From positions 1 through 22,154 of the forward strand of contig JAICIG010000076.1 of assembly GCA_025924495.1 (NCBI GenBank): a stretch of DNA of 22,154 bases. The letters are read 5' to 3'. This document shows, piece after piece, positions 1 through 7,414 of the stretch (positions are counted from its first letter, which is position 1; every line of letters begins with the position of its first letter). The position numbers were made by a program, and so were the translations under genes. Source of the stretch: Pirellulales bacterium (lineage in GTDB: Bacteria; Planctomycetota; Planctomycetia; Pirellulales; JAICIG01). Under the pieces are notes generated by a model. It was not told where the DNA came from and did no database searches. It saw only the letters and a list, made by a program, of their open reading frames with translations.

Positions 1-91
1 CAATAGCCGTGACCATCAGAGGATAAACGACGCCCGTGATGAACGTCAGCACTAGCAGCGCCGTCACGGCCGGACGAAATTGGCGGAACAT
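1..91 (-). CDS. kdpC: KdpC, K+-transporting ATPase subunit C (N-terminal fragment)
   Basis: Only the first 30 residues are inside the window; the gene runs off the left edge. The peptide starts MFRQFRPAVTALLVLTF and continues with a hydrophobic stretch ending in GVVYPLMVTAI. This is the single N-terminal membrane anchor typical of KdpC, the subunit that stabilises the KdpFABC complex and assists ATP binding by KdpB. It lies 72 bp downstream of kdpB on the same strand, the usual kdpFABC order. The Shine-Dalgarno is weak (GAGAAAAG about 9-16 bases upstream), so it is probably co-transcribed and partly coupled with kdpB. Identity is supported by both the sequence and the operon position. Confidence 0.9.
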   Translation of the reverse strand, partial: MFRQFRPAVTALLVLTFITGVVYPLMVTAI

Positions 92-163
92 GGAAATCAC
101 TTTTCTCGAGGCTAGTAGGAAAACTCAGAAGTCGAATGTTGCATACCGAACGCCAGGGCGCCG

Positions 164-2236
164 CTAGACGAGATGCATCAACACCAGCGCCATATCGATC
201 GCCTTGATGCCGATGAACGGCACGATCAAGCCCCCCAAGCCGTAGATCAGCAGGTTTTCGCGCAGCAGTTGGGCGGCAGGCACAGGCCGGTAGCGCACTC
301 CCTTCAGGGCCAGCGGAATCAAAGCGATGATGATCAAGGCATTGAAAATCACGGCCGACATGATCGCACTTTCGGGAGTGTGCAACCGCATGATGTCCAG
401 CGCCTTCAGCGCCGGATAGGTGGTGGCGAACGCGGCGGGAATAATCGCGAAGTATTTGGCTACGTCATTGGCGATGCTGAACGTGGTCAAGGCCCCGCGC
501 GTCATCAGCAATTGCTTGCCAATCTGGACGATCTCCAACAGCTTGGTCGGGTTCGAATCAAGGTCGACCATGTTGCCCGCCTCTTTGGCGGCCTGCGTTC
601 CGCTGTTCATGGCTACGGCCACGTCGGCCTGGGCGAGCGCGGGAGCGTCGTTCGTGCCGTCGCCCGTCATCGCCACCAGCCGACCTCCTTGCTGGTACTC
701 GCGAATCAATTTGAGCTTTGTTTCGGGCGTGGCTTCAGACAGGAAATCATCGACCCCCGCCTCAGCGGCGATCGACGCCGCCGTGAGCGGGTTATCGCCG
801 GTGATCATAATGGTCTTGATGCCGCCGCGGCGCAGCTCGGCGAAGCGTTCTTTGATGCCGCCTTTGACAATGTCTTTGAGTTGCACCACTCCCAACACGC
901 GTTGTCCCTCGGCCACCACCAGCGGCGTGCTGCCGGTCTTGGCGAGTTGATCCACCGTGGCGCGCACATTGGCCGGAAACGTGCCGCCCTGGGCCGCTAC
1001 GTAGCGTTCCAGGGCGTCGGCGGCGCCCTTGCGAATCTCGCGATGATCCATGTTCACGCCGCTCATGCGCGTCTGCGCCAAAAACGGCACGAACGTGGCG
1101 CCTAACGTATGGATTTCCCGTGCGCGGATCGCATATTCCCGTTTGGCCAGCACGACGATACTGCGCCCCTCAGGCGTTTCGTCGGCAAGCGAGGCCAATT
1201 GGGCCGCGTCAGCCAGTTCCTGCGGTTTGACCCCTTCAGCGGGAACGAACGCCGCGGCCTGGCGATTGCCCAACGTGATCGTGCCCGTCTTATCCAACAG
1301 CACCACATCCACATCGCCAGCAGCTTCCACGGCGCGGCCCGACATGGCAATCACGTTCGCCGCGCTCAGACGGTGCATGCCCGCGATGCCGATTGCGGAC
1401 AAGAGTGCGCCGATCGTGGTCGGAATCAAGCAGACCAGAAGCGCTGCCAGCACGGTGACCGTAATCGGCTGCCCCTGGCCGGCGGCGATGACGCTATACA
1501 TCGAATACGGCAAGAGAGTGGCCGTCGCCAGCAGAAAGATGATTGAAAGGCCGGCCAGCAGAATGCTCAGGGCAATCTCGTTGGGAGTCCGCTGCCGCTT
1601 GGCGCCTTCAACCATCGCGATCATGCGGTCCAGAAAGCTTTCGCCGGGCTGCGCGGTGACGCGCACGATCAACCAGTCGGACAAGACCTTCGTGCCGCCG
1701 GTGACGGACGATCGATCGCCGCCGCTTTCGCGAATCACCGGAGCGCTTTCGCCCGTGATGGCGCTTTCGTTGACGCTCGCCACCCCTTCGATCACTTCGC
1801 CGTCGGCGGGGATCAAATCTCCCGCCTCGACGAGCACGACGTCATTAAGTTTTAGATAGGAGGCAGGCGTCTGTTCGTAGGCCGAATTGTGGCGCTCTTC
1901 GACGAGCAGCTTGGCGATGGTTTCCGTGCGGCTTTGTCGCAGCGCGTCGGCCTGCGCCTTGCCGCGACCTTCAGCCAGCGCTTCGGCAAAGTTTGCGAAC
2001 AGCACCGTGAACCAGAGCCAGATCGAGACGGCCAGAATGAATCCGGCCGGCGCTTCTCCTTCTCCGCCGAGCGCATGCACCCAGAGGATCAGGGTCACGA
2101 TCCCGCCGACGAACACGGTGAACATCACCGGGTTCCGCACTTGCGTGCGCGGCGAGAGCTTGCGAAACGATTCGACGATCGCGCGGCGGAAGATTGCCGC
2201 GTCGAACATCGGGATTTCTTTGGGGGTGGCAGTCAT
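164..2236 (-). CDS. kdpB: KdpB, K+-transporting P-type ATPase catalytic subunit
   Basis: This is the 690-aa ATP-hydrolysing subunit of the KdpFABC pump in the inner membrane, close to the usual length of about 680 aa. P-type ATPase landmarks appear in order. The actuator loop TGES is at residues 161-164, and a membrane segment with [13 protein letters not shown] starts near 271. The phosphorylation motif DKTGT is at 315-319 with D315 as acceptor. TGDNP is at 479-483 and the hinge GDGTND at 525-530. The C-terminal membrane helices follow. S164 aligns with the TGES serine whose phosphorylation inhibits the E. coli pump (S162), so the same post-translational switch is possible here. The start is ATG with AGGT about 10 bases upstream. 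It lies 26 bp after kdpA and before kdpC in one operon. The identification is secure. Confidence 0.98.
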   Translation of the reverse strand: MTATPKEIPMFDAAIFRRAIVESFRKLSPRTQVRNPVMFTVFVGGIVTLILWVHALGGEGEAPAGFILAVSIWLWFTVLFANFAEALAEGRGKAQADALRQSRTETIAKLLVEERHNSAYEQTPASYLKLNDVVLVEAGDLIPADGEVIEGVASVNESAITGESAPVIRESGGDRSSVTGGTKVLSDWLIVRVTAQPGESFLDRMIAMVEGAKRQRTPNEIALSILLAGLSIIFLLATATLLPYSMYSVIAAGQGQPITVTVLAALLVCLIPTTIGALLSAIGIAGMHRLSAANVIAMSGRAVEAAGDVDVVLLDKTGTITLGNRQAAAFVPAEGVKPQELADAAQLASLADETPEGRSIVVLAKREYAIRAREIHTLGATFVPFLAQTRMSGVNMDHREIRKGAADALERYVAAQGGTFPANVRATVDQLAKTGSTPLVVAEGQRVLGVVQLKDIVKGGIKERFAELRRGGIKTIMITGDNPLTAASIAAEAGVDDFLSEATPETKLKLIREYQQGGRLVAMTGDGTNDAPALAQADVAVAMNSGTQAAKEAGNMVDLDSNPTKLLEIVQIGKQLLMTRGALTTFSIANDVAKYFAIIPAAFATTYPALKALDIMRLHTPESAIMSAVIFNALIIIALIPLALKGVRYRPVPAAQLLRENLLIYGLGGLIVPFIGIKAIDMALVLMHLV

Positions 2237-2262
2237 CTGTGCGATACCTGTAAAAGCGACGG

Positions 2263-4068
2263 TTATCGAGCCGTCATCATCAATTCTTCAGCAATCGGCC
2301 CCAAGGCCAGGGCCGGAATGAACGTCAAGGCGCCGACGATAATTACGACGGCAATCAGCAATACGATGAACAGCGGCGTGTGCGTAGGCATGGTGCCGGC
2401 GCTGACCGGTACGATCTTCTTCTTGGCCAGCGAGCCGGCAATGGCCAACGCGGGGACCATCACCCAGAACCGGGCGAACAGCATCGCCAGGCCCAAAGCC
2501 GTGTTGTAGAAGGGCGTGTTCGCGTTCAAGCCCGCAAACGCGCTGCCGTTGTTGTTGCCCGCCGACGAAAAGGCATACAGCACCTCGCTAAAGCCATGCG
2601 TGCTCGGATTAAAGATCGTCGCCTTCCCCTGCGGCGTAACCACGGCGACCGCCGTGCCGACCAGCACGACCGCGCAAGGAACCAGGATGCCGATCGAGGC
2701 CATTTTCATTTCGTAGGCTTCGATCTTCTTGCCCACGTATTCGGGTGTCCGGCCGACCATCAGCCCGGCGATGAACACCGCCACGATGGCGAACAACAGC
2801 ATGCCATACAGTCCCGAGCCGACGCCGCCGTAAATCACCTCGCCCAATTGCATCAACCACATCGGAATGGCGCCGGCCAATGGTGTGTACGATTCGTGCA
2901 TCGAATTCACCGAACCGTTGGATGCGGCCGTCGTGGCCGTCGCCCAGAGCGCCGAATTGACCACGCCGAAGCGAGTTTCCTTGCCTTCCATGTTGCCGCC
3001 GGCTTGTTGATTGCTGGCCGCAAGGTCCGCGCCCAGTTCAGCCAGTTGAGGCGTTCCTCGCTGCTCCAAGAGCACGCAGGGAATCAGCAGCGCTGTAAAG
3101 ATAATCGTCATCGCCGCCAATAGGGCCCAGCCTTGGCGCGTGTCGCCGACCATCACGCCGAACGTGTAGCACAGCGCCGCCGAGATCACGAGGATCGAGA
3201 GCAACTCCAACAGGTTGGTAAGCGGCGTCGGATTCTCGAACGGATGGGCCGAGTTGACGTTGAAGAAACCGCCGCCATTCGTGCCCAGTTGTTTGATCGC
3301 GGTTTGCGAGGCTGCGGGCCCCATCGGCAGCGTCTGCTCGGTAACGACCACGGTCTCCATGATTGGATTTCCGTCGGCGTCTTTGAGCGGCTGGCCGTCT
3401 TCGCCCAACTTGGGCTGTTCGTAACTCGCCGGTTGCAGGAGCGAAACGGTCTGATAGGGCTGGAAGTTCTGCACCACTCCCTGGGACACGAGCAGCACTG
3501 CCACAACCACCGACATCGGCAACAGGATATAGAGCGTCGACCGCACCAGGTCGACCCAAAAATTGCCGATCGTTTCCATCGAACGTCGGCTGAGACCGCG
3601 GATGAACGCTACGAGCGACGCCATGCCCGCGGCGGCCGAGACGAAGTTCTGCACCGCGAGCCCGAGCATCTGGGTCAGATAGCTCAGGGTCACTTCGCCG
3701 CCGTATCCTTGCCAGTTTGTGTTGGTGGCGAAACTGACCGAAGTATTGAACGACGAGTCAGGCGTTACCGGACCGAGCCCTTGAGGATTCAGCGGTAGCG
3801 AGGCCTGAAATCGTTGCAGCAAGTAAACGGCAACGAAGCCGGCGGCGCTAAACCAAAGCATGGCGGCGGCGTACGTAGTCCAGCGCATTTCGGCCGCCGG
3901 ATCGACGCCGCAAAGGCGATACGTCAAGCGCTCGACGGGGCGAAACGCCGCATCAAGCCACGTCCGCCGCCCCTCATAGACGGCGGCCATGTAGGCGCCA
4001 AGCGGCTTCGCCAGCAGGAGCAATAGGCCCAAGTAGAGTGCTAATTGAAACCAGCCATTGGCGGTCAT
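2263..4068 (-). CDS. kdpA: KdpA, K+-binding and translocating subunit
   Basis: This is the channel-like subunit of KdpFABC that binds and selects K+, at 601 aa with about ten membrane helices. Four selectivity-filter-type segments are visible: [49 protein letters not shown] and [14 protein letters not shown] chose the ATG at 4068 (MTANGWFQ) over an in-frame upstream codon at 4086. It has GGAGAAG six bases upstream, matches the family N-terminus, and its ATGA overlaps the kdpF stop. The protein is longer than E. coli KdpA (557 aa). Part of the excess is an acidic, glycine-rich loop ([18 protein letters not shown]) before the second filter segment, probably extracytoplasmic. It is translationally coupled to kdpF and followed by kdpB. 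Confidence 0.98.
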   Translation of the reverse strand: MTANGWFQLALYLGLLLLLAKPLGAYMAAVYEGRRTWLDAAFRPVERLTYRLCGVDPAAEMRWTTYAAAMLWFSAAGFVAVYLLQRFQASLPLNPQGLGPVTPDSSFNTSVSFATNTNWQGYGGEVTLSYLTQMLGLAVQNFVSAAAGMASLVAFIRGLSRRSMETIGNFWVDLVRSTLYILLPMSVVVAVLLVSQGVVQNFQPYQTVSLLQPASYEQPKLGEDGQPLKDADGNPIMETVVVTEQTLPMGPAASQTAIKQLGTNGGGFFNVNSAHPFENPTPLTNLLELLSILVISAALCYTFGVMVGDTRQGWALLAAMTIIFTALLIPCVLLEQRGTPQLAELGADLAASNQQAGGNMEGKETRFGVVNSALWATATTAASNGSVNSMHESYTPLAGAIPMWLMQLGEVIYGGVGSGLYGMLLFAIVAVFIAGLMVGRTPEYVGKKIEAYEMKMASIGILVPCAVVLVGTAVAVVTPQGKATIFNPSTHGFSEVLYAFSSAGNNNGSAFAGLNANTPFYNTALGLAMLFARFWVMVPALAIAGSLAKKKIVPVSAGTMPTHTPLFIVLLIAVVIIVGALTFIPALALGPIAEELMMTAR

Positions 4069-4157
4069 GAAAACTTCTCCGGCCACAACAAGGCCACCGT
4101 GAGATAAATGAACAGGCCGACGGAAACGATCGTCGCCATCAGGTGAATCCAGCTCAT
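4065..4157 (-). CDS. kdpF: KdpF, small stabilising subunit
   Basis: This is a 30-aa single-helix peptide. It has a short polar start (MSWIHL), a hydrophobic stretch LMATIVSVGLFIYLTVALLW and the ending PEKFS. KdpF is a short membrane peptide that stabilises the KdpABC complex. The WPEKF-type ending is characteristic of the family, and the position immediately before kdpA is diagnostic. The stop codon TGA overlaps the kdpA start (ATGA), so the two are coupled. A Shine-Dalgarno AAGGAAA lies about 8 bases before the ATG. Confidence 0.92.
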   Translation of the reverse strand: MSWIHLMATIVSVGLFIYLTVALLWPEKFS

Positions 4158-4168
4158 TGTGTGTTTCC

Positions 4169-4249
4169 TTAGAGATGATCGAATAGGTAAACCAAAGCGC
4201 CCGTCGCCAGGAAGAAGCCCAAGCCGAGCATCATGTACCATGCGTCCAT
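4169..4249 (-). CDS. 26-aa membrane peptide at the head of the kdp operon
   Basis: This is a tiny ORF encoding MDAWYMMLGLGFFLATGAL followed by VYLFDHL. It is a single predicted membrane helix with an acidic N-terminus and a short charged C-terminus. GGAGAA lies about 9 bases before the ATG, a good ribosome binding site. It ends 11 bp before kdpF. Comparable short hydrophobic ORFs that start MDA/MDT precede kdpF in many bacteria and are often mislabelled as potassium transporter ATPase; I recall this from general knowledge and could not check it. The placement suggests an accessory peptide of the Kdp complex. The function is not established. Confidence 0.7.
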   Translation of the reverse strand: MDAWYMMLGLGFFLATGALVYLFDHL

Positions 4250-4272
4250 CGGTCGAATTCTCCGTCGCTACG

Positions 4273-4347
4273 TCAATTCTTCAGCCGCTCGAACAACCCG
4301 TATGACAGGCCGATGCCTGCATCTGCCGTCTGCTGGCGTGTCCGCAT
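4273..4347 (-). CDS. Possible 24-aa leader peptide in the kdp 5' UTR
   Basis: This is a short ORF beginning MRTRQQTADAG and ending LFERLKN. It starts with ATG and has a modest CAGG about 5 bases upstream. It lies between the predicted kdp promoter (-10 at 4384-4389) and the 26-aa membrane peptide, with its stop 23 bp before that start. It is not hydrophobic. It may be a leader peptide, a small protein or a chance ORF. The only evidence is its position, start and ribosome site. Confidence 0.3.
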   Translation of the reverse strand: MRTRQQTADAGIGLSYGLFERLKN

Positions 4348-4383
4348 TCACGCCTGGGATCTGGCGGCCTACCCTCTTCCAAA

Positions 4384-4449
4384 ATTGAAACAAATCCTGC
4401 GTCAAGATGTCGTTAATTGTCCGCCGGAGCGCATTAAGAAAACATAAAG
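4384..4449 (-). promoter_or_regulatory. kdp promoter with two tandem 11-bp-period direct-repeat boxes
   Basis: Reading the minus strand, box 1 (4432-4449) is CTTTATG TTTT CTTAATG. After 14 bp comes box 2 (4400-4417), ATTAACG ACAT CTTGACG. Ten bp after that is a -10-like TTCAAT (4384-4389). The 7-4-7 repeats resemble OmpR/PhoB/KdpE-family sites, and box 1 resembles the E. coli KdpE site layout. The same compound element with identical spacing precedes the next two minus-strand units. The predicted leader to the first kdp ORF is about 128 nt. The regulator is unknown and no kdpDE is visible here. Confidence 0.65.
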
Positions 4450-4827
4450 ACGCGATCTAGCGGCCGAACGACGCTTGCGGGCAGCTCGTGGCTGCGATCA
4501 GCCGCTCTTATGCTCGCCCCAGCCGAAGCAATAGGCATACCGTTGACAGCGGCTCAGCCGGCCAACCGGCTTGCCGGCCTCCTGCTATCTGACCTTCTGC
4601 TTTTTTCGCGGCGCTCTCATTTTTTCCCCTTAACCAGGACTCGCGAATCCAACACGCTTGTCGGACGATTCCGCACACCCGCATGTGCCGAATCGCTCGC
4701 TTGCTGCATTGCCGCCCGATCGAGCCGCTTGCGGCGCCGCTCGCTTGGCCTTCTCTGGCGGAGGAGGACCGAGCGGCGGGCCGCAAGCTGCATCGATCCT
4801 TGGTTCGTCGCGACTCGCATTCGCCGG
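4450..4827. other. Intergenic region with no convincing gene
   Basis: This stretch lies between the kdp promoter and the end of the 74-aa membrane protein gene. Open frames exist on both strands, but they are arginine-rich, overlap one another and lack family resemblance or good ribosome sites. The only structure I see is a palindrome, AGCCGG CCAA CCGGCT (4556-4571), able to form a 6-bp stem. No U-tract follows directly on either strand, so it is not a classic terminator. Confidence 0.5.
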
Positions 4828-5052
4828 TTAGTAGGCAACATACGTTCGGGCGACGAGAGTCCACGCGAAATAGGCGAGCAACATCGCAATCCCGATAATC
4901 GGGTAGGCTTCAATCAGCGCCTGCCGCCAACCGACCCGTGGCGAACGAGGCGCTCGCCGGGCAACCTTTCTCGAACGAGAAAAGCTGTGATTGAAACTCT
5001 TTGTACGGCCTAGGATCTCCGGCGATATCATTGCCGTTCGCATCATCGTCAT
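4828..5052 (-). CDS. 74-aa single-pass membrane protein, unknown function
   Basis: I do not recognise a family. The start is the ATG at 5052, chosen because AGGAGG lies 6 bases upstream, by far the strongest ribosome site in this region; it gives MTMMRTAMISPEILGR. The protein has a very basic segment rich in R, K and S at residues 16-44. A single hydrophobic helix follows at about 50-70 (YPIIGIAMLLAYFAWTLVA), with a short tail ending TYVAY. This is consistent with a positive-inside membrane peptide with a cytoplasmic basic domain. Its promoter carries the same two-box element as the kdp operon and the downstream-labelled protease gene, so it is probably co-regulated with K+ uptake. It could modulate a membrane complex, but the sequence does not show this. 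Confidence 0.65.
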   Translation of the reverse strand: MTMMRTAMISPEILGRTKSFNHSFSRSRKVARRAPRSPRVGWRQALIEAYPIIGIAMLLAYFAWTLVARTYVAY

Positions 5053-5149
5053 TGTTTTCCTCCTGTCGCAGACGACCAACGGCCGCGTTGATCTCTGACA
5101 ACTCTTGCTATCGCTCTCTTGCGTCACGTTCGTTGTGCCGCTGAAGACA

Positions 5150-5215
5150 ATGCTATGTTTCAACGCGTCAAAAAGGGCTCAAATCTACGAAACGCCGCAT
5201 CAAGAAAACGTTAAT
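5150..5215 (-). promoter_or_regulatory. Promoter of the 74-aa membrane protein gene: same two-box element
   Basis: On the minus strand, box 1 (5198-5215) is ATTAACG TTTT CTTGATG. After 14 bp comes box 2 (5166-5183), TTTGAGC CCTT TTTGACG. Exactly 10 bp later is TAGCAT (5150-5155) as the -10. Box 1 overlaps the last five bases of the preceding protease gene. The predicted 5' UTR is about 90 nt. Spacing is identical to the kdp element. Confidence 0.65.
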
Positions 5216-6236
5216 CTCGTGCGACCGATGTAAGACGGCGTGTGCTTGGATTAAGCCGGCCAGATAGGCGCGTCTCGCTCGGCGCCTCGTTGCTGAAGGC
5301 TGCTTGCCGCCACTGTTGTTCCAGTTCGGCGACGCCGTTCAGACCATAGCAGTCGCGCAGCGCCGCGTCGTAACCTGCTTGCCCAGCGAGATGCACGAAG
5401 CGCACGAATTCGGCGGGCGTCCGCCGGTCAACGAGGAACTTGACAAGCGACAAGCTCTGGCCGTAGAAGATCAGCGTACGTTTCCCGTTCAAAGCGGTAT
5501 TCTCGGCCAGCACTTCGCCCAACGGCAGCACGCCGCCCGTCTTGCAGGCCATTTGCAAATCGCCCAAGTGCAGCGTTTGTTTCTGTTGCGGGTCGGCCAG
5601 CAGCGCGATTCCTTCATCGGCCCAAAGGGGCAATTCCGAGTGCGCAAACGCATCCGCTAACACCACGTGCGTGAGCTCATGAGCGAGCACGCCTTGAAAC
5701 CAGCCCGGCTGATCGGCGCGGATGTCGATCCGCCGCACGATCACGCGCCCCGCATCTCGATCGATGCGAGTCACTCCCAAGGTAGATGCCCCTTCATGTC
5801 CAACGGCCTCGGCATAGCCGTCGGCGCTTGCGTGCAACACCAGGTCGCACCTGGGCGACCAGGCCGCTGCATGATCGTCGCCTAGCCATTTTCCGCGCAG
5901 CGAGTTCTGCAATCGTTCGCATTGATCCGCCCAATACAGGGCGTCGGACCGCTTGCTCAAACCGAAGATCCGCAGGTTTTGCGTCTCAATGACATTCAAT
6001 CGTCCTTGGCGGACGATTTGCGGCGGGCTGGGGTAGCCGCTCGATTTGCTTGCAACGCGCGCATGACCGCTAGCGTCGGCCGCTTCGGCTTGCGACCAGA
6101 TTTCCAAAGACAAACAGATCGACAGCATGGCAGCCAACATCCGGCAGCTTGCCGGTGGCATTCCTTTGAGGATCATATCGTTTCGCCCGGCGGGCGCTCC
6201 ATCTTCGCCTGTTCCGGTCCGAGCAGATGATTTCAC
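5211..6236 (-). CDS. Secreted HExxH metalloprotease-like protein (peptidase MA-like)
   Basis: This 341-aa protein has a hydrophobic export signal at about 33-52 (MLAAMLSICLSLEIWSQAEA). The n-region before it is long, so the mature protein is probably outside the cytoplasm. The zinc motif HELTH is followed after about 17 residues by WADEGIA, whose glutamate fits the third ligand of gluzincins of the peptidase-MA/DUF1570 type. The rest resembles that fold, but I cannot place the substrate. The start is GTG with AGGAG nine bases upstream. It also falls about 30 nt downstream of the predicted transcription start, which supports it. An internal ATG at 6176 is the alternative. The gene is transcribed alone from a two-box promoter shared with the kdp operon and the 74-aa protein. 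Confidence 0.8.
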   Translation of the reverse strand: MKSSARTGTGEDGAPAGRNDMILKGMPPASCRMLAAMLSICLSLEIWSQAEAADASGHARVASKSSGYPSPPQIVRQGRLNVIETQNLRIFGLSKRSDALYWADQCERLQNSLRGKWLGDDHAAAWSPRCDLVLHASADGYAEAVGHEGASTLGVTRIDRDAGRVIVRRIDIRADQPGWFQGVLAHELTHVVLADAFAHSELPLWADEGIALLADPQQKQTLHLGDLQMACKTGGVLPLGEVLAENTALNGKRTLIFYGQSLSLVKFLVDRRTPAEFVRFVHLAGQAGYDAALRDCYGLNGVAELEQQWRQAAFSNEAPSETRLSGRLNPSTRRLTSVARD

Positions 6237-6272
6237 GAATCATCGCTCCTGCTCGAAATCGCGGCGTGATGA

Positions 6273-6338
6273 ATCCTAAAGCGGCGCGGATTAAAGAAGG
6301 CTCAAATCCGAGGAGCCTCGCATTAAGAAAGCGTCAAG
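6273..6338 (-). promoter_or_regulatory. Promoter of the secreted protease gene: third copy of the two-box element
   Basis: On the minus strand, box 1 (6321-6338) is CTTGACG CTTT CTTAATG. After 14 bp comes box 2 (6289-6306), TTTGAGC CTTC TTTAATC. Ten bp later is TAGGAT (6273-6278) as the -10. The expected transcription start, around 6266, leaves a short leader containing the AGGAG of the GTG start. The GATTTGAGCC that begins box 2 is shared word for word with the copy at 5166-5183. Confidence 0.65.
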
Positions 6339-6500
6339 ACCGCTTGGACGGATATCCGGCGGCGGGGCTGGGCCGAGCAAAGGATCGGCGTGTTTCATTG
6401 CATCCGAGGGCGCGGATGGCTACGCTCAGTGGCGAACAAGAAAAAGTGATTTTCCGGCTCTGCCACAACTACCCCTACTCTCTAGAGAGGCCCCATCACG

Positions 6501-7235
6501 ATGAAGTGGAAGCTTGCAGTCGCAATCGCGTTGCTGGTATGCGTTAATCGGCTGCCAGCAGCTCATCCAGCGCGGGCTGATGAAGAGGCCGTTTTGCCCA
6601 AGGCCTGCATCGACGGCAAGGGGCCGGGCTGGCGAGAACTGGGTGAGAAAGACTTCGTCAACGTCAATTGCGACCCGGAAACCTGGTCGTGGAAAGATGG
6701 CGTCGCTCATTGCACCGGCAAACCGGTCGGCGTGATTCGCAGCCAAGAGCCAATCACGAACTTCGAACTTGTGGCACAGTGGCGACACCTCAAATCGGCC
6801 GGCAACTCGGGAATCTTTGTCTGGACGATCCCCGACTCGCTCAAGGAACTCCCTCCGAACAAATTGCCGCAAGGCATAGAAGTGCAGGTGCTCGATCTGG
6901 GATACAAGGAACAATATGAAACTAGATCGGGCAAGAAAGCCGATTGGTTCACCACGCATGGCGATGTGTTCTCCGTCGGCGCCGCCAAGATGCAGCCATT
7001 TCCGCCGATCTCGCCCGACGGGCGGCGCAGCTTCCCTCGCAAAGAGCTGACCAAAGGGGTCGGCGAGTGGAACCACTATTACGTCCGCGCGATCAATGGC
7101 GAAGTCCGCCTGTGGGTCAATGGAGAGGAAGTTTCCGGCGGGACCGCCTGTGAACCTCGCACCGGCTATCTCTGCCTCGAGTCGGAAGGATCGCCCGTCG
7201 AGTTCAAGAACTTGCGTATTCGCGAGCTGCCCTAG
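6501..7235 (+). CDS. Secreted DUF1080 / 3-keto-disaccharide hydrolase-like protein
   Basis: This 244-aa protein has a clear signal peptide (MKWKLAVAIALLVCVNRLPAA, likely cut after HPARA). A single concanavalin-like beta-sandwich of the DUF1080 type (PF06439) follows. Typical features are an early WSWKDGVAHCTG, then FELVAQWRHLKSAGNSGIFVW, the segment GIEVQVLDLGY, NHYYVRAINGEVRLWVNGEEV, and the closing GYLCLESEGSPVEFKNLRIREL. Family members are secreted and are linked to carbohydrate (3-keto-glucoside) hydrolysis; they are greatly expanded in planctomycetes. The ribosome site is AGAGAGG about 10 bases upstream, directly after a CTCTCTAGAGAG palindrome (6478-6489). The substrate is unknown. It is followed by a REP doublet, then more secreted enzymes on the same strand. 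Confidence 0.88.
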   Translation: MKWKLAVAIALLVCVNRLPAAHPARADEEAVLPKACIDGKGPGWRELGEKDFVNVNCDPETWSWKDGVAHCTGKPVGVIRSQEPITNFELVAQWRHLKSAGNSGIFVWTIPDSLKELPPNKLPQGIEVQVLDLGYKEQYETRSGKKADWFTTHGDVFSVGAAKMQPFPPISPDGRRSFPRKELTKGVGEWNHYYVRAINGEVRLWVNGEEVSGGTACEPRTGYLCLESEGSPVEFKNLRIRELP

Positions 7236-7259
7236 CCCTCGCGACGAGCGGCATCATCG

Positions 7260-7395
7260 CGTAGGTTATGCTTTAGCATAACGTTTTGAACCGCAACCAC
7301 ACGGCCCGTTGAAATCTTGCCATGGCAACAAGATCCGCGGCATTAATAGCGTAAGGTATCACATATATCATCGTTATGCTAAAGCATAACCTACG
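7260..7395. repeat. REP doublet (REPIN-like) with 24-bp perfect inverted termini and outward GTAG
   Basis: Positions 7260-7283 and 7372-7395 are exact reverse complements. Each arm is GTAG followed directly by a small hairpin, GTTATGC TTTA GCATAAC. GTAG lies at the outer end of both arms. A GTAG tetranucleotide beside a short palindrome, present as an inverted pair, is the hallmark of REP elements mobilised by RAYT (TnpA-REP) transposases, and the pair corresponds to a REPIN. The interior of about 88 bp contains a weaker hairpin, TTGCC CAT GGCAA. No transposase is encoded, so movement would be in trans. The right arm ends 19 bp before the next start codon. Confidence 0.8.
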
Positions 7396-7414
7396 AGGTT
7401 TGCAACGGAGATGG

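Noticed and set aside
4556..4571. Palindrome AGCCGGCCAACCGGCT considered as a terminator
   Set aside because: No T-tract follows the stem directly on either strand.
4510..5013. Plus-strand 167-aa ORF opposite the 74-aa membrane gene
   Set aside because: Low-complexity, arginine-rich translation, with no family match and a weak start; a shadow of GC-rich DNA.
7376..7414. Upstream ATG giving a 13-residue extension (MLKHNLRGLQRRW) of the hydrolase fusion
   Set aside because: It lies inside the REP arm. The ATG at 7415 has a ribosome site and gives a proper signal peptide.
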